In this document: piece by piece, positions 22,961 to 34,215 of the stretch | How the letters are laid out: each line of letters opens with the position of its first letter | How positions within the stretch are numbered: the stretch's first letter is position 1 | Origin: Actinernus sp. WN-2022 | Lineage: Eukaryota; Cnidaria; Anthozoa; Actiniaria; Actinernidae | DNA: 64,000 bases | Direction of reading: 5' to 3' | NCBI GenBank assembly: GCA_030867875.1 | Contig: JAOWCC010001501.1 | Coordinates: 16,645,524 to 16,709,523, forward strand | Notes under the pieces: model-generated | Told to the model about the DNA's origin: nothing | Seen by the model: the letters and a program-made list of their open reading frames with translations, nothing else | Database searches by the model: none | Position numbers and translations under genes: made by a program

Positions 22961-24919
22961 CCCGGGGGGGTAGCCCGGGTGGGTAAGGATTTGAGTATAA
23001 TTTGGGTGCAGTCAGGGTCAGGGTTCAGTATTTTTTAGGCAGTTCATTTTTTTTAGCTACTATGTCAAAAAAAGACATTCTGTTGCCGCATTTTGATCGC
23101 CTGCCCACATGCAAGCACTGAGGTTCCCATACATCGTGACGCCGCTAATTCGTACTTCAGTACAAGTTTATCTATGTACTTCATCTGCTGATTTGTTTAC
23201 CCAATGCCACGTCCCAACTTGAAATGTTCCATATTTTGCATGAAATCCCGGTACGCGGTATACCGGCCAGGATATATATCCGACCGTGTTTTGAAAATAA
23301 TTTAAAGAAGGGGCAATTAGGGTTTTTTTTTCCCCAAAAGGGAGCAATCAGGGTTTTGGAGCTCGGATTGGGTCAAACAGGATCAGGGTTTGAGCCTCTT
23401 GGCCTCACATACATACCCATTTTTCATGTAGCCCAACGTCCAGTAGCCACGTTGGGCTACAAAAACGTCTCGACAAACTAGAAGAATACAGCTTAATTAA
23501 TGGGATTGAAGTCAACCTTACTAAAACTAAAATTATGGTCTTTAATAACACCGGGGGAAAAATGAATAATTATGCTTTTTTCCTTAACCAAAAGGAACTA
23601 GAAAATGTTAAATGTTACACATATCTGGGGCTGATGCTCAGCGCATATGGTAATTTCAACCTAGCAAAACAAGAGCTAAAGAAAATCGCCCTTAAGGCTT
23701 TATACAAACTAAGAAAAGAAATGGGGGATCATTTCAGAACTAACGTTAGATTAACAATGAAACTTTTCGACTCCCTCATCAAACCTATATTGCTATACGG
23801 TAGTGAAGTATACGGTGTCGACAATCCCGATAATCTAGATAAGGATTCTATTGAATATGTACAAATTAAATTCTGCAAAATGTTACTTGGAGTCGGTAAA
23901 TATTCTAGCAATAATGCCTGCAGAGCAGAATTAGGTCGACTCCCTATGAGAGTAGACTCAAAATATAAAAGTATAAAATTTTGGCTGAAATTAATCAGTG
24001 GTTCTCAGAAGGAAATCCCTGGGTTGTCCAGTTTGGTTTACGTAGACATTAAAAACGAGACGAGCGTAGCTTTCTGGAGCAAAAAAATCAGAACATTCTT
24101 ATATCGTCTAGGTTTTGGTAGCTATTGGATTGAACAGCAAGATTTAGATTCTCATAAATTATGGCTCCCTTTAATCAAACAAAGAATAATTGATAATGAA
24201 ATACAGACATGGACAAGTGAAATTCATAACGATGAACGCAAAGGCTCGCCTGATCAACGTAACAAACTGAGAACATTCCGACTATTTAAAACAAGTTATA
24301 ATTGTGAAAATTATCTAAAAACTGTCACTGTGCTGAAACACAGAACAGCCATGACTAAATTGAGAATCAGCAACCACAGTCTAGAAATTGAAAGAGGAAG
24401 GCATGCGAGACCTTACAAAAAGCCTGAAGAACGAATTTGTTCACAGTGTGGGACCGAAGTCGAAGACGAGATTCACTTTCTAGTCAGATGTAGAAACTAT
24501 GACGATCTAAGAATTGAACTTTTCTCATCAATTAGCTCAACTCTCAATAAGAATTTAACTCACATAAATGAGAACGTGAAATTTCGTCTCATTATCGACC
24601 CACCCAAATCTCTCCAAGCATTAAGTGCCAAGTTTATTTACGAATGCCTTGAAAAAAGGCGTCGATGCGAGCGTTCTTGAACTTTCTAGTATGGGGTTAT
24701 AATTATTACATTTTATCCACAAGTTACCCTACAGTCCTATCTGTCATAAATATATATTGAATACAGATATGAAGTTCTGTGAAATAATGATATGTAATCA
24801 CTATTTATAGTTAGTATAGTTATTTGGACTTTAGTCTAATATGTACTTTATTGTATAAGACTCCAAATAAAATATGTCTGTCTGTCTGTCTGTCTGTAAG
24901 TACCCCCCCCCCCCCCGGG
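22961..24919. mobile_element. G-tract element, copy 2, with 8-bp target duplication and nested LINE
   Basis: The left end is CCCGGGGGGGTA and the right end is GTAC followed by a C run and CCCGGG. ACCCTGGT occurs immediately outside both ends (22953-22960 and 24920-24927), a perfect 8-bp target duplication. The interior matches copies at 12579 and 38143. A LINE occupies 23431-24894. An 8-bp duplication is seen with hAT and some other DNA transposons; the G/C-tract termini are unusual. No transposase. Confidence 0.75.
23431..24894 (+). pseudogene. 5'-truncated LINE ORF2 C-terminus, open frame 23535-24680
   Basis: The open 381-residue frame covers the post-palm part of a LINE RT: VKCYTYLGLMLSAYGNF, LIKPILLYGSEVYG, ACRAELGRLPMRVDSKYK. 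A cysteine cluster follows (CSQCGTEVEDEIHFLVRC), comparable with that of the LINE at 15.5 kb, so the families are related. The palm and endonuclease are missing. The 3' end is a TCTG microsatellite. TGTA flanks both sides of the insertion within the G-tract element, a minimal target duplication. The intact frame suggests a young insertion. Confidence 0.88.
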
Positions 24920-24924
24920 ACCCT

Positions 24925-24967
24925 GGTGTGACGAGTCCCAATAAGGACGAAACAGCTGTCCACAACT
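24925..24967 (+). ncRNA. Damaged hammerhead ribozyme copy
   Basis: Helix II GTCC/GGAC (24935-24938 and 24945-24948), GAAA and ACAGCTGT-GTC up to 24960 match the intact copy at 13.1 kb. The first core base is changed or lost: GTGACGA stands in place of CTGACGA. Helix I shows only CAC/GTG pairing. The G-tract element inserted directly upstream, with its duplication ending at 24927. Probably inactive. Confidence 0.6.
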
Positions 24968-25300
24968 GCATTCTAGTCTTGAGCGCTTCTCGTGTCAGGT
25001 TTAGCTAACCGTAGTGCTATGTGAAAGAGTTTGCAGGGCTTTCGTAGCTCTGGTCATTTCGTATTTGCTATATTATAAACGCTTTCTCTATGAATGTTTT
25101 TCCATCAGGCATTTTCAACACTATCACAATGTGCAGACTAACTTCTCCTGTGCTGCCCATACATTGTAAAAAGAAAGCACTTGTGTTTCCTGCAACAGTT
25201 TTGATCAGTTGACAACTTTACAGCCCGTTTGCGGCCGGCAGTCTTGCAATTTCTGTCTTTCACTTTTATCAATCGACATGTTCGTTCTATTTAGGGGTTA
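24961..25300 (+). repeat. Hammerhead-associated repeat body, copy 2
   Basis: The first ~110 bp match 13140-13262, including GTCAGGTTTAGCTAACCGTAG-type sequence and the CTTTC-TAGCTCTGG tail. The remainder (25080-25290) matches 4980-5205. The combined unit suggests a dispersed retroelement longer than the satellite monomer. Confidence 0.6.
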
Positions 25301-25756
25301 GAGACTGATGTGAGTGTTTTGTTGGCGAATAACTGCACGCGCTGACTGTATAATGAACGAGATATAGAGGTTATTGACCAAGCGTGAGGTCAAGATAAGC
25401 TTGGTCAATAAGGTTTTTATTATATGGCAAAAATGAATAAAATCACACTTGGTGGTAAACTGAAGAGCGAATAGAAATCAATCTAAAATTAGACTGAGAG
25501 TCGACGACTTTCACTTGAAGTTCAACCTCGTGGCGTTCAAAACAGTTTGTTTATGCGTTTTTATGGATGAAAACTGACCTGTACTTTACATCAGGTGTAC
25601 TGAGTTTCAATGACAACTTCATCAGGAAGGCCGAATGCATTATCTAGAGATAGAGACAAAAATGTGCATACGTATTTGTGGAAGATTTGACAAATAGAGC
25701 TGTAGAAGAATACAAACAAACATGTAAGTATTAATTAGTAAATACTCTTATAAGGG
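25301..25756. other. No gene recognised
   Basis: Short frames only, with no recognisable motif or repeat structure. Confidence 0.4.
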
Positions 25757-25966
25757 CCCGTTTACAAGGAGATAGGGTTACCCTAGCACTAGGGTTACCC
25801 TAGCGCTGGGTCATTTCCTCTTATTTTTAGCGATGTGTTTACAAGCAGGCGGGACAACTCAACTCGGCTACCCGGGTTACCCTAGCGCTAGGGTTACCCT
25901 GTCTGAGAGCTAGGGTGACCCTAGCACTAGGGCTATGTTTTGCCCTTGTAAACGGTTTGCTAGGGT
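25757..25966. repeat. Inverted-repeat stretch with CTAGGGTTACCCTAG words
   Basis: The outer arms CCGTTTACAAGG and CCTTGTAAACGG enclose repeated palindromic words (AGGGTTACCCTAGCGCT and variants). It looks like a fold-back element. The AGGGTTA words are short and self-complementary, not a telomere repeat run. Confidence 0.5.
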
Positions 25967-26200
25967 AACCACAGGTACCCCAGGCTCATTATGCGTAAAA
26001 CGGTTATTTCCCGGATATTTGAAATTACAGTAAATGTATGGAGTTTTAGCTCGCATGCCCGTTTGCTCTAAAATAAATTTCAATAAATCGTTAAAATATT
26101 CTTACCTGTCTCTTGTGTATTTCTTTCAGTTTCTGTGAAGTTTCAAGGCATTCCGTCCAATATTGAGTGAGTTACAGGAATTTTCCTTCCCTTAGTATAA

Positions 26201-28500
26201 CAAGAGCCCATCTGGGCTTTCACTCGGGCCACATGAGATTGAAGATGAAATACACTTTCATTTGAAATCCTCTTAGTAATAACCAAAGGGAAGAATTATT
26301 AGCAGTCTTTAGGAGTGGCCGGTAGCGCGGTGACTTTCATTCTCTGCTCCCCTAGTATATATATACATGTATGTAATTTAATATTTTTGTTTTCTCGTAT
26401 GTAAATTAAAGTAGTTGATCTTTTATTGAAAACACTACTTATTCATGTGTGTATGTATGTTCAGACTACTATCGTGCAGCTAGCTAGAGTCTTGAGATAT
26501 CTGTCAGCAACTCGCAGCTAGTTAATAAATTAGTACTGTTCAGACCTAGTAACTTAGTAGGTTTTACTTTTTGTTTTTCCCTCTTCTGGTTTGTTTCTAT
26601 CTCTAAAGACCTCTAAAAGATAGAAATATAACTGCCCTTGGCGCAAGTGTTTCGTAATCGCAAATAATTGATCGCCAAAGTGCTCAATTGAAATTTCAAC
26701 CAAAATATTAAAACTGTGCGAAAAACTGCTACTGACTGGTGTTTGGCGATCCTCGTTATCCATGATGGCTCAATTGACGTACAATACACCCGGTAGTTGT
26801 CGTGGTAAGAGAAATTACCTTGGAGCGAGTAGTGAACGTGGTCGTAGCGAGAGCTAGAAGTCGGCTAGATCGGATGATAACACTGACTTGACATTTGTGT
26901 ACATTTCAAAACCTTAAAATAACTAAAATCTGTCATCGATGGGCTTTTAGCGCGCTAGATTCTATTCAAGCTACCTCGCTTGGTAGCTTGGAACTTCAAA
27001 GTATTCCACCGACCACTAGCTAGCTAATCACCAGAGCAGAAAAACTGTTCAGACTAAAGAAGCTCGCTACCTCCTGTGGTTAGCTAGCTAGATTTACTAG
27101 CCTGAACACGGCCACACGTTTACAATTTAGTCTGCAGGTCCGATAAAACTGCAGGTTCCAGTCGTAAACAGTCCGAGTTTGACCAAAGTGAAACGATCGA
27201 GCTGCTCGCGTCCGTAGATATATATTTCTTCGTTTGCACTTTTGACATGATATAATTCTTCAAATGGCACCATTGTTTTATTTCTTGTGTTTAATAATAC
27301 AGTTCTCAGCTGTAAAAAAAATAGAACATTCTATGGAAGATTTCTTGAGTTTTCGTACAGTATTTCAAGCTATGCTGTAGTGCGAGTTCAGTTACGCCAC
27401 AAATGTCGGTGAAACTAATACCGTGTTCATTATTATCGGTTTTCTCTATGGGTTCTCATGTATTCAATAATCACTTCTGGAGCTTCATATTTATGTCGAT
27501 TGGTCACAATGATTTCCTCTTTCAGTTTTTCCCTTTAGTTTGGACATTAGGGATATATCCTTGGAGATTTCGTACAGTTTAGCGACCGTTGTGTCGAAAG
27601 TAGAAACGTTCGTTTGTCATGAAAGTGCGTAAACAAACTGTCACAAGCGGTTTCATAGCAGCTCGATGTTTGACTCCCATATAGTCGATGATAACTTATA
27701 TAGCTTCATATGTACGTCGATTTCTCATAAGGATTTCCTCTTTCAGTTTTTCCCGTTAGTTTGGACATTAGGGATTTATTCTTGGAGATTTCGTACAGTT
27801 TAGCGACTGTGTGTTGAAAGTAGAAAAGAGCCCATCTGGCCTTTCACTCGGGCCACATGAGATAATTTGAAGATGAAATTAATTTAACGTCTCCGATCAA
27901 TTCCTCTCTCTTTGCTGGCAGTTCATGTTTCTTGTTCGTGTAGTTTCCCCACTGAGCCGTAGGCCACAAAACGAGCACAGCATTTCAGTTGGCATACACT
28001 GCGTACATCTGCTTAACTAATTAGATTTGTAAAAATCTTAGCGGATCATGTAAATATTCCGCTTGGCTCAAATATGAGGGTTTCTGCCGTCAAAGTTCAT
28101 TTTGTGTTTCAGTTTTCCCCATATTAGCAGACTTGTATAATGTCTCGAGCTCTCCGAATCCAGTAGAAAGACTCTGGTTATTCTGTCGTAAAACATGGAC
28201 CTGACCCAAATTTAGGTTGTATTGCATAATTGCCCACCGACGATGGAATAGATTTCTGACAATGACTATTTGAAATTGATATCTCCTTGTCTCGCCTCGT
28301 CTGAGAGCTTTGAGCTTTCTTATCTGAGCGCGCCTGAGGAAATCTAACCTTTTGTTTGCGTGACCAGCACAGTGCAATCTGATTGGTTGGAATTTGACCT
28401 TTAACGCATGCGCAGAAGCCGTCTGACATGAAATAAAATAATAAAAAATAATAACCGCTTGCATTTTAAGACTCGGCGCTGCCACAGGCAGCCCGAGTAA
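26201..28500. mobile_element. Helitron-like element, copy B
   Basis: It starts CAAGAGCCCATCTGGGCT (hairpin AGCCCA/TGGGCT) and ends GCTGCCACAGGCAGCCCGAG plus TAA (hairpin GCTGCC/GGCAGC, extended by ACTCG/CGAGT). The left flank ends in A. Copy C follows directly with no intervening base. A partial extra left end sits inside at about 27827-27862. Relative to copy C it carries an additional ~570 bp (26578-27155) that looks like a nested element. No Rep/helicase frame. Confidence 0.7.
26459..27118. mobile_element. Probable nested DNA element in copy B, with a short frame
   Basis: The words TGTTCAGACCTAGTAA (about 26537) and the complement of GTGTTCAGGCTAGTAA (about 27096-27113) suggest inverted ends, with CTAGCTAG words near both. 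A minus-strand frame of 69 residues (26554-26763) starts at a good ATG (MDNEDRQTPVSS...) and has no motif I can name; it could be the start of a broken transposase. Copy C has lost most of this block. Confidence 0.4.
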
Positions 28501-30280
28501 CAAGAGCCCATCTGGGCTTTCACTCGGGCCACATGAGATTGAAGATGAAATACACTTTCATTTGAAATCCTCTTAGTAATAACCAAAGGGAAGAATTATT
28601 AGCAGTCTTTAGGAGTGGCCGGTAGCGCGGTGACTTTCATTCTCTGCTCCCCTAGTATATATATACATGTATGTAATTTAATATTTTTGTTTTCTCGTAT
28701 GTAAATTAAAGTAGTTGATCTTTTATTGAAAACACTACTTATTCATGTGTGTATGTATGTTCAGACTACTATCGTGCAGCTAGCTAGAGTCTTGAGATAT
28801 CTGTCAGCAACTCGCAGCTAGTTAATAAATTAGTACTGTTCAGACCTAGTAACTTAGTAGGTTTTACTTTTTGTTTTTCCGTTCCAGTCGTAAACAGTCC
28901 GAGTTTGACCAAAGTGAAACGATCGAGCTGCTCGCGTCCGTAGATATATATTTCTTCGTTTGCACTTTTGACATGATATAATTCTTCAAATGGCACCATT
29001 GTTTTATTTCTTATGTTTAATAATACAGTTCTCAGCTGTAAATAAAATAGAACATTCTATGGAAGATTTCTTGTCCTAAAGTTTGGAAACGTAACACATG
29101 CATTTGACGCTAGAAAGTTCAGTACTCGCAAGGTCAATTTACTAGTGGCAGTTTACTAGTTTGCACTATCGGCTGTTATGGAATGGAAACATACTTTCAC
29201 AGCTTAATATGTATGTCGATTGGTCAGAAGGATATCTTGTTTAAATGCTACGGTCCTTTCGGCATCAGGAAATTTGTAAACGGGAGTTTTCGTACAGTAT
29301 TTCAAGCTATGCTGTAGTGCGAGTTCAGTTACGCCACAAATGTCGGTGAAACTAATACCGTGTTCATTATTATCGGTTTTCTCTATGGGTTCTCATGTAT
29401 TCAATAATTACTTCTGGAGCTCCATATTTATGTCGATTGGTCACAATGATTTCCTCTTTCAGTTTTTCCCTTTAGTTTGGACATTAGGGATATATCCTTG
29501 GAGATTTCGTACAGTTTAGCGACCGTTGTGTCGAAAGTAGAAACGTTCGTTTGTCATGAAAGTGCGTAAACAAACTGTCACAAGCGGTTTCATAGCAGCT
29601 CGATGTTTGACTCCCATATAGTCGATGATAACGTATATAGCTTCATATGTACGTCGATTTCTCACAAGGATTTCCTCTTTCAGTTTTCCTCTCTCTTTGC
29701 TGGCAGTTCATGCTTCTTGTTCGGGTAGTTTCCCCACTGAGCCGTAACCACAAAACGAGCACAGCATTTCAGTTGGCATACACTGCGTACATCTGCTTAA
29801 CTGATTAGATTTGTAAAAATCTTAGCGGATCATGTAAATATTCCGCTTGGCTCAAATATGAGGGTTTCTGCCGTCAAAGTTCATTTTTTGTTTCAGTTTT
29901 CCCCATATTAGCAGACTTGTATAATGTCTCGAGCTCTCCGAATCCAGTAGAAAGACTCTGGTTATTCTGTCGTAAAACATGGACCTGACCCAAATTTAGG
30001 TTGTATTGCATCATTGCCCACGATGGAATAGATTTCTGACAATGACTATTTGAAATTGATATCTCCTTGTCTCGCCTAGTAGTCTGAGCTTTGAATTTTC
30101 TTATCTGAGCGCGCCTGAGGAAATCTAACCTTTGTTTGCGTGACCAGCACAGTGCAATCTGATTGGTTGGAATTTGACCTTTAACGCATGCGCAGAAGCC
30201 GTCTGACATGAAATAAAAAAATAAAAAATAATAACCACTTGCATTTTCAGACTCGGCGCTGCCACAGGCAGCCCGAGTAA
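28501..30280. mobile_element. Helitron-like element, copy C, head-to-tail with copy B
   Basis: Same ends as copy B. The first ~375 bp are almost identical to 26201-26577, and most of the rest aligns with the second half of copy B. It differs by lacking 26578-27155 and by having ~215 bp of its own at about 29075-29290. The right flank begins TTATTGGG. Treating B and C as one block, the empty site is A|T with no duplication, as for copy A. Head-to-tail arrays are known for rolling-circle elements. Confidence 0.7.
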
Positions 30281-30537
30281 TTATTGGGAAGGTAGCAAAC
30301 TCGAGGCCGATCAGCCGCCGATCAGCTGCAGAAAATCGCCTCGAATTCCCACAAAAATCCCGTACATCGCCAAAATTCCTTCAAATAACGGTTGCCCAGA
30401 CACAGGTCCTTCACCACACTCAGCTTCACTTTCACTGCTTTACTCTAACCGGAGAAAAATGCCACGTAGTTTGCAGTTTTCGAGTTTCGCTCGGGTCCGG
30501 GCCTCGCTCGGCCCACAGGTAACCCAACATTTCCACC
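30281..30537. other. Unassigned spacer
   Basis: No gene or repeat recognised between Helitron-like copy C and the palindrome at 30538. Confidence 0.4.
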
Positions 30538-30655
30538 CAACCTCGTGACCAGGGTCTTCTCGGTCAGATCCAAGATGGCGGCTACTCCGAGAGGGTCTTC
30601 TCTCTGAGTAGCCGCCATCTTGGATCTGACCGAGAAGACCCTGGTCACGAGGTTG
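30538..30655. mobile_element. 118-bp palindromic MITE with 9-bp target duplication
   Basis: CAACCTCGTGACCAGGGTCT..., with GATCCAAGATGGCGGC, is mirrored almost perfectly around about 30595. ATTTCCACC flanks both sides (30529-30537 and 30656-30664). The ends match those of the long element at 5555-6691, so this is its compact form. A 9-bp duplication fits Mutator-like elements; that assignment is inference. Confidence 0.8.
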
Positions 30656-30999
30656 ATTTCCACCCAACCCGAAAACTAATATTTCCGAAAAAAACCGAGA
30701 GCCTGTAAGCAGGCTAACAGGCTACCAAAGAATCAGTAAAATCAAAATCACTTCAACAGATCTGTTTGAACCGGATAAAAATGAAAGAAAAGTGGAATAG
30801 TAATATTAGTAGCACATGTTCTCATTCATTAGTGTGACATTTTATAAGAAAAGGCTTTTCAAATAAATAATATATTTGAAAGAGACTTCAACTGGCTTGT
30901 GTTGAGTTGGCCCGGGCAGCTTCTATGAAGTTTAGACCGGCGTGTCGATTTCATTGACACAAAAATGCGACCTAAACATTTTTCGAAGGCTATGAAAGG

Positions 31000-31545
31000 A
31001 CTCCAAACAGTTTAATTGTTCCACAAAAAAAAGAGAAAATCATGGATAATACACAATATTGTCTTCCCTGAACTGGTTCCCTTTTTGTTTGGCCGTTTCC
31101 TAACCCTGCTAAACTCGAGTACTCGTTTGAATACAACCTCCGCGCTTTTGCTGTCTAGACCAGTCGCGCTGTTAACACTCCTGGATCGATTAAATAAAGT
31201 CCTAAATGGCCTTGCGACAGAGTACATTAGTGAATTTCTAAGTTACCGAACTACTGGGCACTCCCTAAGGTCAGCGTCCAGAAACTGTTATTCGAACCAG
31301 CCAGCCGCTCAAAACCTATGGAGATAGATCCCTTTCGGTCGCTGGTCAAAGACTGTGGAATAGATTGCTTCTGTTGAGATTTTTAAGAAATGTTTAAATG
31401 TTTTAATCTTTTTAAATTAGCTTATTGATATTTTTTAGTATTTTTATTCATGTATTTAAAAATGTCTTTCTTTTTTGTATATTACTTTTTTCTTAGCTTT
31501 TTATAATATAGTACATGTAGTGTGAAGCGGTATGGGCAAATAATG
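31000..31545 (+). pseudogene. LINE ORF2 C-terminal remnant
   Basis: Broken frames carry LLDRLNKVLNGLATEYISEF, TTGHSLRS and, shifted, KTYGDRSLSVAGQRLWNRL. This is a word order typical of the C-terminal end of Jockey/CR1-type LINE proteins. It is 5'-truncated and frameshifted at least once near 31295. Confidence 0.65.
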
Positions 31546-31676
31546 GATATAGCATAATATAAATATTATTTTTATTTATTTATTATTATTAAAGAAACAA
31601 TATTAGAGAATTTCTCATAATAATGAAAGAAGAAACCATGAAATGAAGCCTTGAAAAGGCCAGAAATACTGTAAAA

Positions 31677-32182
31677 TATATGAATAAAATGACTTACCTT
31701 GTCACTGTGATGTCTTCTGTCGTGTTTCTCTCCTTGTTGGGTGGTTTTAAGCTGATTTCAGTCGGCAGCCCAAGCTCAATTTACGAGCTCAAGTTACGAA
31801 AATATAAGGGTTTGTATGGGAGCGTAGCGAAGTCCGTTTACAAGCCAGAAATACTGTAAAATATTTGAATAAAATGACTTACCTTGTCACTGTGATGTCT
31901 TCTGTCGTGTTTCTCTCCTTGTTGGGTGGTTTTAAGCTGATTTCAGCCGGGTTTTTCTTTTCGGAGCTCTTCTCTCGTAACTTGAGCTTGGGCTGCCGAC
32001 TGAAATCAGCTTAAAACCACCCAACAAGGAGAGAAACACGACAGAAGACATCACAGTGACAAGGTAAGTCATTTTATTCAAATATTTTACAGTATTTCTG
32101 GCTTGTAAACGGACTTCGCTACGCTCCCATACAAACCCTTATATTTTCGTAACTTGAGCTCGTAACTTGAGCTTGGGCTGCC
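31677..32182. mobile_element. Long fold-back element, arms ~200 bp, plus a third arm copy
   Basis: The arm from GGCAGCCCAAGCTCAA (31764) through GGGTTTGTATGGGAGCGTAG is mirrored to TTGAGCTTGGGCTGCC (ending 32182). The inner part, with GACTTACCTTGTCACTGTGA, is mirrored around about 31980. A further copy of the inner arm occurs at 31677-31763. The right edge abuts a LINE fragment exactly. The same AGCCCAAGCTCAA terminus is used by the palindrome at 42508-42760. Confidence 0.7.
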
Positions 32183-32655
32183 TAGGAAAGTTATTCTGCT
32201 TCATCCTCAATAATAGACTATATGTACTTATGAAAAAACAGAACATTCTACATCCTTCTCAAATTGGATTCCTCCGGGTAATCGAACTTCGGATCATATA
32301 TTCTCCTTACGAACCCTAATTGATAAATATGTTATTAATGCGAACAAAGGTAAATTATTTTGTTGTTTCGTTGATTTCCGGAAAGCTTTTGATTCGGTGT
32401 GGCATCCAGGTTTATTTACGAAACTTGAATTATAATATGGGAGGGAAGTTCTTCAATATCATCTCAGACATGTATGCAAAAACTGAAAGTAGTATCAAAT
32501 TAAGAAATAAGAGAACTAATTATTTCAAATTCAATAGAGGTGTTCGACAAGGGTGTGTTTTATCCCCACTCTTATTTAATTTATATTTGAATGAAATACC
32601 TTTTATCTTACAAAATACTCCTGAGCTTGACCCAGTTTCTCTACCAAAGAGTCAG
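32183..32655 (+). pseudogene. LINE RT fragment, relative of the 15.4-22.8 kb LINE
   Basis: In interrupted frames: GKLFCFILNNR-like start, HPSQIGFL, TLIDKYVIN, FVDFRKAFDSVWHPG, then GGKFFNIISDMYAKTESSI and GVRQGCVLSPLLFNLYLNE. These match the minus-strand LINE at 16.8-17.2 kb closely, with a small deletion near 32415 and a change after SQIGFL. It begins exactly at the fold-back edge and stops before the YADD region. Confidence 0.85.
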
Positions 32656-32814
32656 GTCGCAGCTTCAATATGTGCGCTTGTGATTGGCTGCTGAGCTGTA
32701 ACTGCGTTTTTCTTTTGTTCTGAGAATTAGTTTGCCTCTGTAATTATTTATTTGTCAGTGTTACAATTAGGGAAAGACATGCCAAAAAATATACCAGAGG
32801 GCAGAGGCAGAGCT

Positions 32815-34215
32815 GGAGTGTCCGGTAGCGAAGGTAGAGAGCGTATCGGGGGTAGCGAAGGTAGAGAGCGTATCGGGAGTAGCGAGGGTGGCGAAGGTAG
32901 CGAGAGTAGCGAGGGTCTCTGCGATAGCGAGGGTCGCAAAGGTAGCGAGGGTCGCGAAGGTAGCGAGAGTAGCTAAGGTAGCGAGGGTCGCGAGAGTAGC
33001 TCGCTAGGGTAGCGAGAGTAGCGAGGGTCGCAAAGGTAGCGAGGGTCGCAAAGGTGGAAGGTAGCGAGGGTCGCAAAGATAGCGAGAGTAGCGAGGGTCG
33101 CAACGATAGCGAGGGTCGCAAAGGTAGCGAGGGTCGCAAAGGTAGCGAGGGTCGCAAAGGTAGCGAGGGTCGCGAGGGTAGCGAGGGTCGCAAAGGTAGC
33201 GAGGGTCGCAAAGGTAGCGAAGGTCGCAAAGCTAGCGAGAGTAGCTAAGGTAGCGAGAGTAGCGAGGGTCGCAAAGGTAGCGAGGATCGCAAAGGTAGCG
33301 AGGGTCGCAAGGGTAGCGAGAGTATAGCGAGGGTCGCGAGGGTCGCGAAGGTAGCGAGGGTCGCTAAGGTAGCGAGGGTCGCTAAGGTAGCGAGGGTCGG
33401 GAGAGTAGCTAGGGTAGCGAGAGTAGTGAGGGTCGCAAAGGTAGCGAGGGTCGCAAAGGTAGAAGGTAGCGAGGGTCGCAAAGATAGCGAGGGTCGCAAA
33501 GATAGCGAGGGTCGCAAAGATAGCGAAGGTAACGAGAGTAGCGAGGGTCGCAAGGGTCGCAAAGATAGCGAGAGTAGCGAGGGTCGCAAGGGTAGCGAGG
33601 GTCGCGAAGGTAGCGAGGGTCGCAAAGGTAGCGAGGGTCGCAAAGGTAGCGAGGGTCGCAAAGGTAGCGAGGGTCGCAAAGGTAGCGAGGGTCGCAAAGA
33701 GGTAGCGAGGGTCGCGAAGGCAGCTCCGCGAAGGTAGCGAGAGTAGCTAAGGTAGCGAGGGTCGCAAAGGTAGCGAAGGTCGCAAAGGTAGCGAGGGTCG
33801 CAAAGGTAGCGAGGGTCGCAAAGGTAGCGAGGGTCGCAAAGGTAGCGAGGGTCGCAAAGGTAGCGAGGGTCGCAAAGATAGCGAGGGTCGCGAAGGTAGC
33901 GAGGGTCGCAAAGGTAGCGAGGTTCGCAAAGGTAGCGAGGGTCGCGAAGGTAGCGAGAGTAGCGAAGGTAGCGAGGGTCGCAAAGGTAGCGAAGGTAGCG
34001 AGAGTAGCTAAGGTAGCGAGAGTAGCGAGGGTCGCAAAGGTAGCGAGGGTCGCAAAGGTAGCGAGGGTCGCGAAGGTAGCGAAGGTAGCGAGGGTAGCGA
34101 GGATCGCGAAGGTAGCGAGAGTAGCGAGGGTCGCAAAGGTAGCGAGGCTCGCAAAGGTAGCAAGGGTCGCTAAGATAGCGAGGGTCGCGCGAGTTATAAG
34201 CTGAGTAGCGAAAGG
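32815..34215. repeat. 18-bp minisatellite, ~1.4 kb
   Basis: The core unit is GGTAGCGAGGGTCGCAAA, with 6-bp sub-blocks (GGTAGC, GAGAGT, GAGGGTCGC) shuffled to give variable lengths. Both strands stay open for long runs because the unit lacks stops (SEGRKG-type on plus, RPSLPL-type on minus). There are no flanking coding signals, so these frames are not genes. Confidence 0.9.

Noticed and set aside
22961..24919. LTR retrotransposon or endogenous virus
   Set aside because: No long direct terminal repeats, gag, protease, integrase or envelope-like frames were seen here or elsewhere in the window; all RT sequence is of the LINE type.
25770..25930. Interstitial telomere repeat
   Set aside because: AGGGTTACCCTAG words are palindromic and irregular, not a TTAGGG run.
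32744..33983. Several 60-160 residue frames on both strands in the minisatellite
   Set aside because: Products of an 18-bp repeat without stops; no start context, domain or neighbouring exon.
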